This document shows, in pieces, positions 12,064 to 22,540 of a stretch of 64,000 nt of DNA. Source of the DNA: Corbicula japonica (lineage: Eukaryota > Mollusca > Bivalvia > Venerida > Cyrenidae); contig JAZAYU010000203.1 in the NCBI GenBank assembly GCA_038501625.1, positions 806,001 to 870,000 of the forward strand, read 5' to 3'. Each line of letters begins with the position of its first letter. The stretch's first letter is position 1. The notes beneath the pieces are model-generated. The model saw only the letters and a list, made by a program, of their open reading frames with translations, searched no databases and was not told the DNA's origin. Position numbers and translations under genes: made by a program.

Positions 12064-12432
12064 TCGTGTTCCAACGTTATCTTTGGTGAGTGAAAAATCG
12101 CGGAAACGGACGCGGAACGAGCACAGACGTATGGAATATACCAAACAATATCTTTGGTGAGTGAAAACTCGCTGACACGGACGTGGACGCGGACACGGAC
12201 ACGAATCACGCATCACGGAACCATGGAATAGCGGCCTAAGGCACCAGTATTCCATAGTTCCGTGATGCGTATTCCGTGTCCGTGTCCGCTATTTTTTACT
12301 CACCAAAGATATCGCTGGGTATATTCCATACCTCCGTGTCCGTTTCACGTCGGACGGACACGGAAGTATGGAATATGCCCATCGATATCTTTGGTGAGTG
12401 AAAAATCACGGACACGGACAATGTTTGACCAT
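12064..12432. repeat. Compound inverted repeat with CGGACA motifs
   Basis: A large palindrome with arms at about 12191-12230 and 12248-12287 (CACGAATCACGCATCACGGA against TCCGTGATGCGTATTCCGTG), centred on a 17-bp loop. Outside it the word TATCTTTGGTGAGT occurs four times (near 12079, 12151, 12389 and, inverted, 12300). GTATGGAATAT flanks several of these, and runs of CGGACACGGACA sit between them. No coding function is apparent. Confidence 0.85.
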
Positions 12433-12640
12433 TGTTGCACCGCACCGATCAAGTCCTAGAAATTTAATCAAACGGTCGTTCAGATGAATTTGACCATTGA
12501 TGCACCGCACCGGTTTTGTCCTATCAACATGACGTAGGGATAAGAAGAGTTTTTGAACATGTATATCACTTAGAACTTTTGACAAGTGTTTAATATAATA
12601 TTAGAAATACATATGTACAAAAACTCTTCTCATCTCTGTG
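12424..12640. repeat. Short direct duplication and terminal hairpin
   Basis: TTTGACCATTGTTGCACCGC at 12424 is repeated as TTTGACCATTGATGCACCGC at 12488. Just beyond, AGAAGAGTTTTTG (12544) is inverted as CAAAAACTCTTCT (about 12618), giving a roughly 90-bp stem-loop. Confidence 0.7.
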
Positions 12641-13620
12641 GCTTATTCAAAATCTTTCTTACATTATAATTTAAAGTTTAGATTTTCTTTTTTATGGAAT
12701 TAGGACACCGTATCGCCCAATTTCTATGATAGCAAAACGACGCGAAATTTTCCAATTCTAAGGGTATGGGTCAAATCACAAAATGATGAAAAAAGCCATG
12801 TATATAATCAGAGCTGGACGATTTAAATATAAATGTTAATAATGAAAACGAATACCATAGGGAACAGGTTTTAGCCAAAACCACTTCTCTTCTAGATCGG
12901 TATTTTGAAAATCTTGGTAGATCGTTTATTTCATTTTCACTAAATTTACAAGACTGATCTTTTTTGTACACTAACAGAATCACACTGGACATAGCTAACG
13001 ACGCGTCTATGGCGCCAACAACGAATTTCTGTCGCGTAAATAATGCATGTTGATGGCGTAATTCATGGCAAAAGAGCGTCACCGTAGTAAGCTTACACTT
13101 GGTTCTTCTTTAGATGATGATACAATGGCAAGGGACTGATCGCAAAGTACCCCCTCACCATTCTAGTTTTTGTTTGTATCACTAGAAAACGCACAAACCT
13201 TGCTATTTTTTGGAGAATTGCACACAGTTTTGCGAGGTAGGTGCAAAATGTTGTGTTTTCAAAGAAAACATTATTTTGTACAGTACAACCAGACATGTGC
13301 CCATTCTTACCAGAATATAAATATCGGGGGAAGTTATCATTTGACAAATAATACATTTCTTGCAATATATAGGCATCTTCTGCTAATTTAGCTGAGAATA
13401 AGTGAACTTACAGAAATTCGTCGTTGGCGCGATAGACGCGTCATTAGCTCATTAGCGCGAAAGCTATGTCCAGTCACAAAATCCGACCTTTAAGACATTT
13501 GCTGGAAAAAATAATTGCTAAGCACTATTGCAAGATCGCATAGAAGTGTTCAAATCTGCTTTAGATCCATATTTAAAAAAGGAGACATGGAATTTCTTAT
13601 ATATCTTCTTTCTGAATGAA
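12641..13620. repeat. Inverted repeat pair around 400 bp of unique sequence
   Basis: ACTGGACATAGCT followed by ACGCGTCTATGGCGCCAAC and AACGAATTTCTGT (about 12984-13038) is inverted at about 13404-13477 as ACAGAAATTCG, GTTGGCGCGATAGACGCGT and AGCTATGTCCAGT. The second arm carries an extra TTAGCTCATTAGCGCG-type insertion. ORFs on both strands between the arms (73-103 codons) show no recognisable motif. Confidence 0.7.
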
Positions 13621-13866
13621 GTATAAAAACCAGACTTAGGTACACAATTTGTATGTTTGAAATTTATGTATCTAAAAGTTTTTTTTTACGAAAAATGACC
13701 TAACAACAATTACACTTTTTCGTGTCTGCCTATTTTTTTACATACGTTATACGCATTCGGCATATTATATACATCGTCAGATTAAGGCAGATTATTTATT
13801 ATTTATAAGCATTAGCATTACATATTATATTTATCGCCAGCATTAGGCAGACAAGAGTATAAAGCA
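13620..13866. repeat. TCTGCCTAA repeat, arm 1
   Basis: Matches the reverse complement of 16905-17240: TACATACGTTATACGCATTCGGC, ACATCGTCAG and TTATCGCCAGCATTAGGCAG occur in the same order in both, as do outer words such as ACAATTTGTATGTTT. The recurring word is TTAGGCAGA and its complement. Confidence 0.75.
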
Positions 13867-14210
13867 TATAATTATGTACAAGATCTCAAGTAATAGGGTT
13901 TGGCGGAAAATAAATTGCTTTCCAAAAGTGGATCAAATAATTCGGCATCTGTGTTATACTTGAACAAGAACAAAGAAATAGCTATTGTTATGTTTTCATG
14001 AAACCGTGTAATTTAACAACGGAATATAATTTCTTCGCCTAGCTTATTAAAATTAGTTGCCAGTAAAAAAACAAAATCAAAAGTATACATATATCAATTG
14101 CTTGATTATTGATGGGGCTTTTATACATTTTGAGTATACTGTCCTTTTTATTAAGCTTTTCCATGAATAAATTTGGATGGCCTATGGATAGAGTGTAGGG
14201 CTCCAGGGGC
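13867..14210. other. Intergenic, no gene recognised
   Basis: AT-rich with no ORF, tRNA-like box or repeat that I can support. Confidence 0.5.
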
Positions 14211-14494
14211 CAGTATCTCGAAGCTATCGTAAGTGTAAACTTGTTCGTAACGTCATCTTATGATATTCGTAGCCAAATTTTTCTTTATCTCGAAGAATTC
14301 GCAAGTTGCGAAAATTCGTAAACTCTGTTGTAACATACGGTAAAAAAACCGACCCCTTGACGTTCTCGTAACTTAATGAACTGCGCAGATTCATCATATT
14401 CTCAGGAGAGTAGTCTTATTTTTTGTACTTTCTCAATATTCCTTTAATTGAATTTATTTTGAAAAGTTCAATGTAGATGAAAATGAAACTTTAA

Positions 14495-14562
14495 AAACCA
14501 CCAAATACGACAATATGTAAATATTGCAGACTCGGCTTGATTGAGCCAGTTTATGGTTAATG
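14495..14562 (+). repeat. Partial copy of the GGCTCGGTTTGATTGAGCC repeat family
   Basis: ACCACCAAATACGACAATAT followed by ATATTGCAGACTCGGCTTGATTGAG matches the start of the dispersed MITE family also seen at 24527-24693, 31677-31848, 46520-46590 and 56770-56930. Only the first hairpin remains. Confidence 0.65.
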
Positions 14563-14578
14563 GAAATTCCCATGCTGT

Positions 14579-15148
14579 TTAGCCACTCACGGGCTGAGCA
14601 CAACTCAATTTACAATGTACTCGTATAACCTGGTTAACACTGTCCCTGTATACAGCCCAGGTGTTCCCGGTTCGGACATCGGGGTCAACCGGCACAACAA
14701 CCTCAGCGACAGAGGGCAAACTCGCATTGAATAGGTAAAACCGTGTTGAAACGGCGATTACCGGAAAGTTGATCCGGTGTTGTTTAATTTTATTACAACC
14801 GGGAGTCCCCGGGAGCGAAACCAAATGCTGGCCTATTTCGGGGAGATCCGGGGCATCACCGTAGCTCTTACGGCATGATTCGTCTCTCCACCTCAAGTCC
14901 ACAGGGTCAAACCGTATTAAACCGGCATGTCCTCTGTCCAAGTTGGAGATCTGGTGACTCCTGGTTTGGCGGAGAGCCGACGTACCCCCGACTCGTGCTG
15001 GTTTAACAACGGTTTGGCACGGTAGCAGCGGGTAAATTTCGATAAAGTGACGGTGGAGTCTCGATATGGCTACGTTGAAGCAGGTGGATGCCGATTCAAC
15101 TACGGAAGCCGTATTTAAACCCTGATTGTATATTTGAAATTCATTCAT
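14579..15148 (-). CDS. Unrecognised 189-codon ORF in a CpG-rich block
   Basis: I do not recognise this protein. It is the longest unexplained frame in the first 20 kb and coincides with a local rise in G+C and CpG. The predicted product is basic, with several Arg/His-rich stretches, no signal peptide, no membrane segment and no catalytic motif I can name. On the same strand TATAAAG lies about 80 bp upstream of the ATG (15228-15235) and ATTGG/CCAAT lies between them (about 15197), so a promoter is conceivable. A GC-rich repeat also generates long chance frames, because stops are AT-rich. It lies inside the candidate transposon 14214-16043, so if it is real it is more likely transposon-borne than a host gene. 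Confidence 0.3.
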   Translation of the reverse strand: MNEFQIYNQGLNTASVVESASTCFNVAISRLHRHFIEIYPLLPCQTVVKPARVGGTSALRQTRSHQISNLDRGHAGLIRFDPVDLRWRDESCRKSYGDAPDLPEIGQHLVSLPGTPGCNKIKQHRINFPVIAVSTRFYLFNASLPSVAEVVVPVDPDVRTGNTWAVYRDSVNQVIRVHCKLSCAQPVSG

Positions 15149-15189
15149 CCCGATTGATTGCGGGTTTTCACGGCGTAGCTACATTTGTG

Positions 15190-15240
15190 TTCTGATTGGT
15201 CCCGGTGTACAAACCGGGACGCACCGGGCTTTATACCGGA
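15190..15240 (-). promoter_or_regulatory. Possible TATA/CCAAT promoter for the 189-codon ORF
   Basis: Read on the minus strand, GGTATAAAGCCCGG is followed about 30 bp later by GGGACCAATCAG, then by the ATG at 15148. A CCAAT box downstream of TATA is not the usual order, so this is a weak call that rests mainly on the TATA word in a CpG-rich setting. Confidence 0.25.
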
Positions 15241-16044
15241 ACAAGGCTTCGCATTTTCACGACAGTTATTGATATTTCTCGTTTTTTTAATTGTTGATAA
15301 ACTTCTCGATCAAAATTATCATGGATTCAAATACGACCGCTAAAATTCTCCAAAGATAATGGATTGAAGCAACGGCGATTAAATTCACGATTGTTGTTAG
15401 AATAGAAATAATAATTGCCAACGGTCCACAAGTGACATTTGGTCTTTTTTAACAGGTGGTTTTTAGCACAGGTTGGACTGTATTGTGTTTGTTTGTTTTC
15501 AGTAAGTGTGTCTATGTCATGAATGTCAATCTAAAAGTCGATGGGACTCAATCTTTTGACTTCGGGCCGTTTTTCTATTTTCAATCGCTTTTAATTAGTC
15601 TCAGAGATGATAAGTCTCTGTATGCAATACTTCCACTTTATTTGTCCAAAATATTTCTTGTATTGAATTTGAAACAGGCAATACCTTACAATATAATAGT
15701 ACCAAAGATTTTAAATATTAATGACGTTTTGCACAAAGTGGGTGGTTTGCACTGGCCCCAAATAATCCACAAAGTAGACAATTTTGGCTCAGCAAGAAGG
15801 ATCGTTGAATAAATAACATTTTGCTCTTAAAGGTTTACTATATGCCGATGTTTCACATGCAAATTATCTCATTATATGCCTTGTGTAATTCTTACGAATT
15901 CTTAACTTCGGGACGCGTTACGAGAACGCTAAGTGGGGTGTTTTGAGATACCCTTGTAACGTTGCCTTAGCGCCTTCATAGCAATTTCGTAACTCATACC
16001 TTAACTTAAGATACGAACGTTTATTTTCCAAGATACTTGCCCTT

Positions 16045-16900
16045 GCGGAATCGAATCCCTTCGATGCGAAAACTTTTTTTGTGTTTGCAATTCAGGAAAT
16101 AGTCATCGAGAGTGATAAGTTGGAATAACTTGTTTTACAATCAATAAAAATAAATTAGTTTAAAGCTGAGTTTCTCTGCATTATTCTCAGTGTTTTGTTT
16201 CATTGTCGTGTGTCTTTTGTTTAATATTTCCATAGAATTTTTTTTTTCAATGTTCCATCTGCATTTTAAGTGGAAAACAAGGTCAAGTAGCAAGCATAGA
16301 CGCCGAAAAATATAACAAACCCAATCGTTAATAAGTTGATTATATATTTTAACGTTTCCTATGCGAAGTAAGTAAGATAATAAAAAACAACAATAACATA
16401 CTTTGCAAAACATTGCGTTAGCTTAAAACTTGTTCAGCAGTTTAAAACATGCAGAAATAGTTTTTGCGAAGTTTCTCGCAGGCATAACTTTGTTGAGTTT
16501 AACTTCACTTATAAGACATATCAAAGCTGGTTATATGTAAATGAGCGGATTAAGATTCTCGCAGTATGATGTGCTTGATATCAAATTAACGGAATAGGTA
16601 ATGTCTATTAAATGAATCTCTTCGAAAATTTGCCAGATTTGTAGAAGTGACGTCACGTGGGTAAAATAAGGGCGTTACACATGCGATATTGAGTGTAATG
16701 TTTTCAAAAAACATAAATCGAAATAAACTATGAAACGGCGCTTTGCTTTAAAAAATAATTACAGTATATCAAAACAATTATTTAGTTTTATTAAAGGTTA
16801 GTGATATTGTCGGTCTAGTAACTTCATGTAACAAACACCCACATTGGCACCGCTAAAATTATTAATTTTTTTACATCGAGATAATCATAAAATATAAAGT
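16045..16900. other. Intergenic, no gene recognised
   Basis: Only small AT-rich ORFs, including a 90-codon minus frame at 16141-16413 with no recognisable motif. Confidence 0.5.
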
Positions 16901-16904
16901 AAAC

Positions 16905-17240
16905 AAAATTATCTGCCGAAGTCTTTTGTCTGCCTAATGCTGACGATAAATATTATATATTATGTCTGCCTAATGATGGCGCAGTATATATAATATATAA
17001 TGTCTGCCTAATGATGACGATGTACATAAAGTCTGCCGAATGCGTATAACGTATGTACGAAAAATTAGGCAGACACAAAAAAATGTATGTTTGTTATTTT
17101 TAGAAATTTTTGTAAAAAACATCGTATGCATATTTTTAGAGGCATTTTAATGGTAACTATGAGAAAAAAATAAGAAATTTTCAAATAACAAAAAACATAC
17201 AAATTGTCTGCCTAAGTCTGTGTTTTATACTACAGTCTGC
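16905..17240. repeat. TCTGCCTAA repeat, arm 2 (inverted relative to 13620-13866)
   Basis: GTCTGCCTAATGCTGACGAT, GTCTGCCTAATGATGGCGCA and GTCTGCCTAATGATGACGAT are three tandem sub-units of about 55 bp. They are followed by CCGAATGCGTATAACGTATG and an inverted AATTAGGCAGACAC, and two further TCTGCCTAA words close the element near 17208 and 17237. It runs directly into the (TA)n tract. Confidence 0.75.
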
Positions 17241-17254
17241 CTAAGGCTGAAAGC

Positions 17255-17255
<1 letters not shown>

Positions 17256-17319
<64 letters not shown>
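17256..17319. repeat. (TA)n microsatellite
   Basis: About 60 bp of uninterrupted alternating AT following AAGCAGATAT. Confidence 0.97.
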
Positions 17320-17320
<1 letters not shown>

Positions 17321-18825
17321 TTTTCTTACAGCGGCAGTTTATGAATTAGACAACTAATGCGCTATGTAGATTATAATATTACATTGAACGCGATACGGGA
17401 ATAGGTTGTTTGTTTGATGTGTTCTTGGTAGTTCAGAAATCGACATATACATGTGTATAGTATGCCTTTAAAATAGTGTCAAAATTTCTTACAAAACCAC
17501 TTTTCAGTTAAAAGAAAATAATACTTTAGTTGTTATTTATGAATTCATTTATAACTCATATGTATACATTTATTTATGACATACGTGGGTTTTACAATCT
17601 AATAATAGGACTCGAGACATACATAATATTCTGAATCGTAAGGTTAATCAGAAATTTCGAGAAACTATAAATGTTAGTGTCCATGTGTGGAATTAATTTA
17701 CGCATGCTTAGAAGGGCTTTAGCTAAAGTACTACTTAAAATGTTTTTGCTTGATCCTGTCCGATCCAATGGCAGTCAGATGATAAATGATCTGCCCCTAG
17801 AAATTAGTTTATATAGGTTGCTCAGTTGTGTCTCGGCACGGTAAAAAGATTAATCCCAGTTTACACTCTCACTAGGATCATAATATAACACACAGCCCGA
17901 CTCAATCCTTTAATTAACTGTTTCTTCCTATCAGCGGAGTCCAATTAGCGGGTCAATCTCTCACGGAAATGAAAGTCATGACCAACGAAAATATATACTG
18001 ATAAGCCCTTTACTACATTGATTTTTTGAATAACTGGCTAAACAGTTAAAGATTAGCTGCACTGCTTACCTTATGTCAGGACAGGAATTTTTTGAATTTT
18101 GTTCCTTTTTTCTTGTTGTTTAAGTTGTTACGGTGACTGTTTAGTTTATTATTGTGGTTCTAGATAATTATTTTAAATAATAAAAACACATTTATACAAA
18201 GTATTTTAAAATGTTTTAATGCACAATTAATTCTAATATTTTTAGGATTTGTCCAAAAAAGTAATTGTTACAGCATTATACAAAAACAATCATTCCAGCA
18301 ACATTCTTCTGTGGTTTATATCCCCAGAAAAAACGAACTGCAAAATGTAGCATTCATGTGCAACATGCTACAAATGTTAGTGCTAAAATATTTTCGATTG
18401 TACAGGCAAGACTTTAGTGGCTTGTTCCCTTTTTCTGTTGAATTTTCTTTGATAAAATCAATGCAAGGACAAATATCGTGCTGGTACTTTCATGGCTGTG
18501 GTTACAAGATAACACAAATCATATGTTGGTCTCTTGCTGTGATGTTTGAGCCTAATGGTCAATAAAACAATTTCAATGAGCCACTGAGCGTAAAATGCTT
18601 TTCGACTGTTAAAGGAACCTCTTATTGGTTGTTAATTATTTGTAACTACAAAGTAAACAGAAACTAATGACACATAAAAAGCCCTATTCCGCCAAATAAG
18701 TTAAATATTTTTGTCGTTTCTAGGTTCGCTCACATTTGCCGTTTTCGACTGGTCAACAAGAATCTGGAAACGTCGCCTATCAGGTAAGCGATACATTACA
18801 TAACCAAAGAACTGTATAATATCTT
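17320..18825. other. Intergenic, no gene recognised
   Basis: Includes an 84-codon plus ORF (18311-18565) with no recognisable motif. No RNA gene or repeat terminus supported. Confidence 0.5.
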
Positions 18826-18829
18826 ATCG

Positions 18830-19365
18830 GTGGCAGGGGTTTAAGAGTTTATGAAGGTTAATGGGGAAATCTTTTCTTAAAAGAACCTAGAAGCTCGATT
18901 TGTTTCTTTTATCCCTGTCATCGTGTTCTTGCTGATTTTACTCCAGATGCTCTGGTCTCGGAAAGATCATTGAGTACCCGCCCTTTGGCTTTGCAATGCT
19001 ATTAGCTTCTTATGTTTTTATGTTTGTATGCTTTTGCATACAACATTGTTGAGCTGATGGGTGGGTTGGAGTTATTTCACCAAGACAATTTGTACTTGTC
19101 TTGTGATACGAGAACCTGTTGGGGCAAGTGTGAGGTTGGTGCACCCTAGAACCTGGTTTAAACCCCCAGTGGCAATTTGATTTGCCACTGACCGTTCCAA
19201 GGCGGTAACCCCTCGGGTTCTCATTTTTGTTTTTTGTTAGTGGCGTCCTTTTTGAAACTGATTATTTTATTAACCATGCTCTCTCCCCCTCTCTTCTTCT
19301 TGACTGTGTGGGGAGGCTGTTGTTTTCTGAATGTGGCAATTCCTGATATGCATATTTCACCTTTT
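18830..19365 (+). mobile_element. Naiad (Penelope-like element) 3' tail, copy A
   Basis: A 5'-truncated copy made of 3' non-coding sequence only, beginning GGTGGCAGGGGTTTAAGAG and ending GATATGCATATTTCACC before a T-run. It is colinear with the tail that follows the reverse transcriptase frame at 44638-45180 (shared words GTGAGGTTGGTGCACCCTAG, AACCTGGTTTAAACCCCCAG, GACCGTTCCAAGGCGGTA, GTGGGGAGGCTGT). The strong hairpin AGTGGCAATTTGATTTGCCACT sits near 19168. No coding region remains. Confidence 0.85.
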
Positions 19366-20940
19366 TTTTTAATCATTAACGTTATCTATGTTTCTCCTCC
19401 CAAACATGTGAGCAGTTAGTCATTCCTTCGTTTGAGGATAATTATATGTAACTATAAATATACTTTATACACTTACAAACTCGAATAAAACATGACTAAT
19501 TAATAATCTGATATCCGATTATTTAAGAGTAGTGTCTTTCGCTACTGTTTGTATTTTTGAAAAGAATAATTGATTATACATAAATAGAGTGATGCTTTTT
19601 TATAATTACAGGTTCATCAGAAAACAACAAATGAGGTTGGAGTTGTAGAATACATAAACGGAAAGATATATGCCGGACTGCGGAAAGTGGCATCTTTTGT
19701 TTACTGTTTTTGCCACTTGGCACAATATAAAAGGCAAAATGCTTTTCACAAATGTGAAAAACGTAAATCATTTATTATAAATAAAAAAACAATGAGCAAC
19801 TATCAACACAAATTATTTAAAATACAAGGTGACGGCTGTGGTGGAAAACAACCAAATAAACTATGTGACTTCAAACAATTATCAAGAACATGTGAATAAA
19901 TATATTGCGTTAAGAAAACAAAAGTGACATTCGGATAAATGCATTTCCGATTCATAACTTTTTGTTCAAAGGAACTCGCCAATCTTGGTATCCGAACTAT
20001 TATGGAATGCACATGAAACTAAATACATTTGCAGGCGTATAGAAATATTATACCTTGAGAAAAGTATTGACCTTTACAGTATTTTATCCTAACTATAATA
20101 TGATTTTTAATGAAGACTAACACAGCTCTGCTTTTATGGCGATTGAAAAAAGTTTAAAGCAACATGTCGTTCGTTACTCTTTTCCTATTTTGAAAATCAA
20201 AATGAATATAATATGAATACTTGTATTTATAAAATAACAACGATTGTGTAAATCTTCCAGTGAAATAACAATACTTGTTTTTCTTTTACGTTCATTAGAA
20301 TTACTGCTTAAAATTCTTCTTAGTATGGAAATGTTTTACTTACTGAAACTGTTTATATTATTATTATCATCTTGTTTGTAAATAAGAATCTTGATTATCT
20401 TTGTAGCGCAGTTAATGGTGTTTTTAACTATGTAAGTAAAATAATTATTTGACAAGCACTGAATAAAATGTTTTAAATAAAAATAAATATACCATTTTAC
20501 TAGCTAATTTTATTTTGGGGACTTGATTTGATTAAGATACATGCATGATACAATTACTGATATGATCCGGAGTTTGGTAAGCGAAAAATGAAATTTATAT
20601 TTTATCTTTCTTGAATATGTATGATCATCAGCAAAAACACATTAATCACAGTAATCAAAGCATATTTGCAAAGGCTAAAACCGGTAAAATTAATTTTGGT
20701 TTCTATAAATGCTATATTAGTTTTTTTTATAATACTTATTCACGCAGAATTTTAGTTTTTTTTTACAAATATGTTGACGGGAAATATGCATCACTTTGAT
20801 GTTCATTCCCTATCTTTAAAAACTAAAAAATACATGATATATTTATTTTTGATAAAAGATTTATAAAAGATTTTATAAAAGATTTTGAAATCAGACTGAT
20901 TATATTTTAAACATCTGAAAAAATATTGTTAAAACATTGA
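19366..20940. other. Intergenic, no gene recognised
   Basis: Several 60-70 codon frames on both strands, none recognisable. A small tandem AAAAGATTT(TAT) run is visible at about 20855-20890. Confidence 0.5.
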
Positions 20941-20984
20941 TATGACGCCGTCATGGAATATTTTTGCCACCTGACGATTCTCAT

Positions 20985-21485
20985 ATAATCGTTAACAAAT
21001 ATTTGTTATGTCCCGAAATCTGACTGACGGTAGATTCAGTAACAGCGAACAGAGATGTTAACAAATTATTGTTAACAATTCGGCCTATTTTCTTTCTGCA
21101 TCTTTGTCAAGGAGGAAAGTTCACGCTTTAACAAAGATTTGTTAAACCGCTATTACTGACGGTAGATTCAGTAACAGCGAACAGAGATGTTAACAAATTA
21201 TTGTTAACAGTTCGGCCGATTTTCTTTCCACATCTCTCTCAAGTGCAGATAATACTATACGCTTTAACAAAGATTTGTTAAACTCGTCTGACTGGCGGCA
21301 GATTCAGAAACAGCAAACAGAGATGTTAACAAATTATTGTTAACGATTCGACCGATTTTTTTTCCATCTGTGTCAAGTGAGGGGAATAGTTTAACAAAGA
21401 TTTGTTAAACTACGATGTTCAAGTGAAATAGTAACATAGTGTTTGCAGAAATATAGTAAAAGCTTTAACAAATTTTTGTTAAAGA
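20985..21485. repeat. Palindrome-bearing satellite, about 132-bp period
   Basis: Three full units start at the word GACGG/GGCGG at 21026, 21158 and 21294. Each unit has two palindromes: TTAACAAATTATTGTTAA, then about 60 bp later TTTAACAAAGATTTGTTAAA. Partial units extend the array on both sides (GTTAACAAATATTTGTTA near 20992, TTTAACAAATTTTTGTTAAA near 21463). Confidence 0.9.
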
Positions 21486-21509
21486 CTCTATTTCTTAAAA
21501 CTTTGTTGA

Positions 21510-21690
21510 AATAAAAAAAATCTAAAAAGGTTGTAGAAACTTACAACTTGATCACGTGGAAATGATCAAACACAATTGGAAGCTGTTATCTGTAAAAAAT
21601 GCCCTATGTTCATTACAAGCGATGAAGGTTTTATTTTCTCTAGCAAACGTTTTATTCAATGAGTCTGGTTAGTTTGTCTCTTATTTTAGG
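21510..21690 (-). mobile_element. Inverted Naiad reverse transcriptase fragment
   Basis: The reverse complement of 21601-21685 matches 23082-23165 with few differences, so it is the same piece of the Naiad reverse transcriptase in opposite orientation. Read on the minus strand it continues past the point where the plus-strand copy stops: NEHRAFFTDNSFQLC, which resembles the Penelope-like palm region after the FSTLYTSLPH motif, then loses similarity. Partial inverted copies of this kind are typical of how Penelope-like elements insert. Confidence 0.7.
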
Positions 21691-22219
21691 TAATTATTAA
21701 TTTATTATTATTTATTAATTTACAATCGCTTATCATAAACGTCTTAGTTAGTTTATTTTTATGATATGGCATAAATGGGAAGGAAATTGAAAATTAAAGA
21801 AATACAGTGTCTACAGTCACGGATCAGCGTAAGCAATGAACTGTATATAATATATACGTCTTTGGCTTAAGCCCTGAATTGTTAGAATTCATAACAGGTA
21901 ATTGTTATATTTGAATATTTCATTACATTTTTGCAAAACATTACCACTTTTATTAGCATGAAATGTGAAATGTATTATTAAAATAGATAGTAAGTAAGTA
22001 AGTAAGTAAGTAAATTCTTTATTTAAACAGGGTGACATATTTAGCAATAAACTAATCTTCCATGTGGCCCTCCTTTCAAGTATTAACATAAACAGATTAA
22101 GATAAACACGGTGATCATAAATAAAACATTATCACAAAACACAATATGATATTATAATAAGAAATGAAACTGCAAATAATGTATCTGTGCTAATGTTTAG
22201 GTGTTGCATTTAATGGGTA

Positions 22220-22284
22220 GGTGCGTGCATATGTGTGCGTGTGTGTGAGCGTGTGCGTGGGTGCGAGAGTATATGTGCGAGGCC
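22220..22284. repeat. (GT)n-rich microsatellite in the LINE 3' UTR
   Basis: Runs of GTGTGTGCGTGTGTGTGAG and similar; lies between the LINE C-terminus and its tail. Confidence 0.8.
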
Positions 22285-22479
22285 TATGTGACTGCGTTTT
22301 CGCAAGGAAGAACTGAATATTTAAGAAATTTGAGAACATAAATCAATAATACACAATGTATTTTTATATACATGCCTCAACACATTTCTGTTTCATTGAG
22401 ACAATATTATACATTTTTTTCTTATCTTAACATTAAAATGTGAATATAAAATATAAAAGGAACTAAGCAATGAATCATT

Positions 22480-22540
22480 CATTCCACTTTAGATACAAAG
22501 TTTTAAAGTTGTCTACAGTAGAAGCATCTTTTAACTTTGT
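22480..22540 (-). pseudogene. LINE ORF2 C-terminal end
   Basis: The minus strand reads TKLKDASTVDNFKTLYLKWN then a stop near 22480. This matches the usual final stretch of CR1/L2-like ORF2 proteins, where a Ser/Thr-Val-x-x-Phe-Lys helix precedes the terminus. It is cut off from the rest of the RT (which ends ...YKAYVQPHLDYT at 23577) by Naiad copy B, and the intervening residues are absent. Confidence 0.6.

Larger units (their letters stand above)
14214..16043. mobile_element. Candidate DNA transposon with imperfect inverted ends and CpG-rich core
   Basis: The left end GGGGCCAGTATCTCGAAGC (14216) is matched, inverted, by the right end TTCCAAGATACTTGCCC (about 16027-16043). Further in, CCCCTTGACGTTCTCGTAAC (14353) is matched by GTTACGAGAACGCTAAGTGG (about 15918), giving imperfect terminal inverted repeats of about 150 bp with frequent TACGAA/GTAACG words. 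Between them lies a stretch (14580-15260) much richer in G+C and CpG than the rest of the window. No target duplication could be fixed and I do not recognise the superfamily. Confidence 0.5.

Noticed and set aside
11698..12255. Minus ORFs of 74-96 codons
   Set aside because: Made by the TTCCGATCGGAA and CGGACA repeats.
15456..15812. 118-codon plus-strand ORF
   Set aside because: No recognisable motif, hydrophobic low-information composition, and it crosses from the CpG-rich core into AT-rich sequence; treated as chance.
20985..21485. CRISPR array
   Set aside because: Repeat units are long and spacers are homologous to one another; the genome is eukaryotic.
21552..21554. Third candidate selenocysteine UGA (minus strand, after LCLIIST)
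   Set aside because: Similarity to Naiad RT fades here, so the position cannot be assigned to a conserved Cys.
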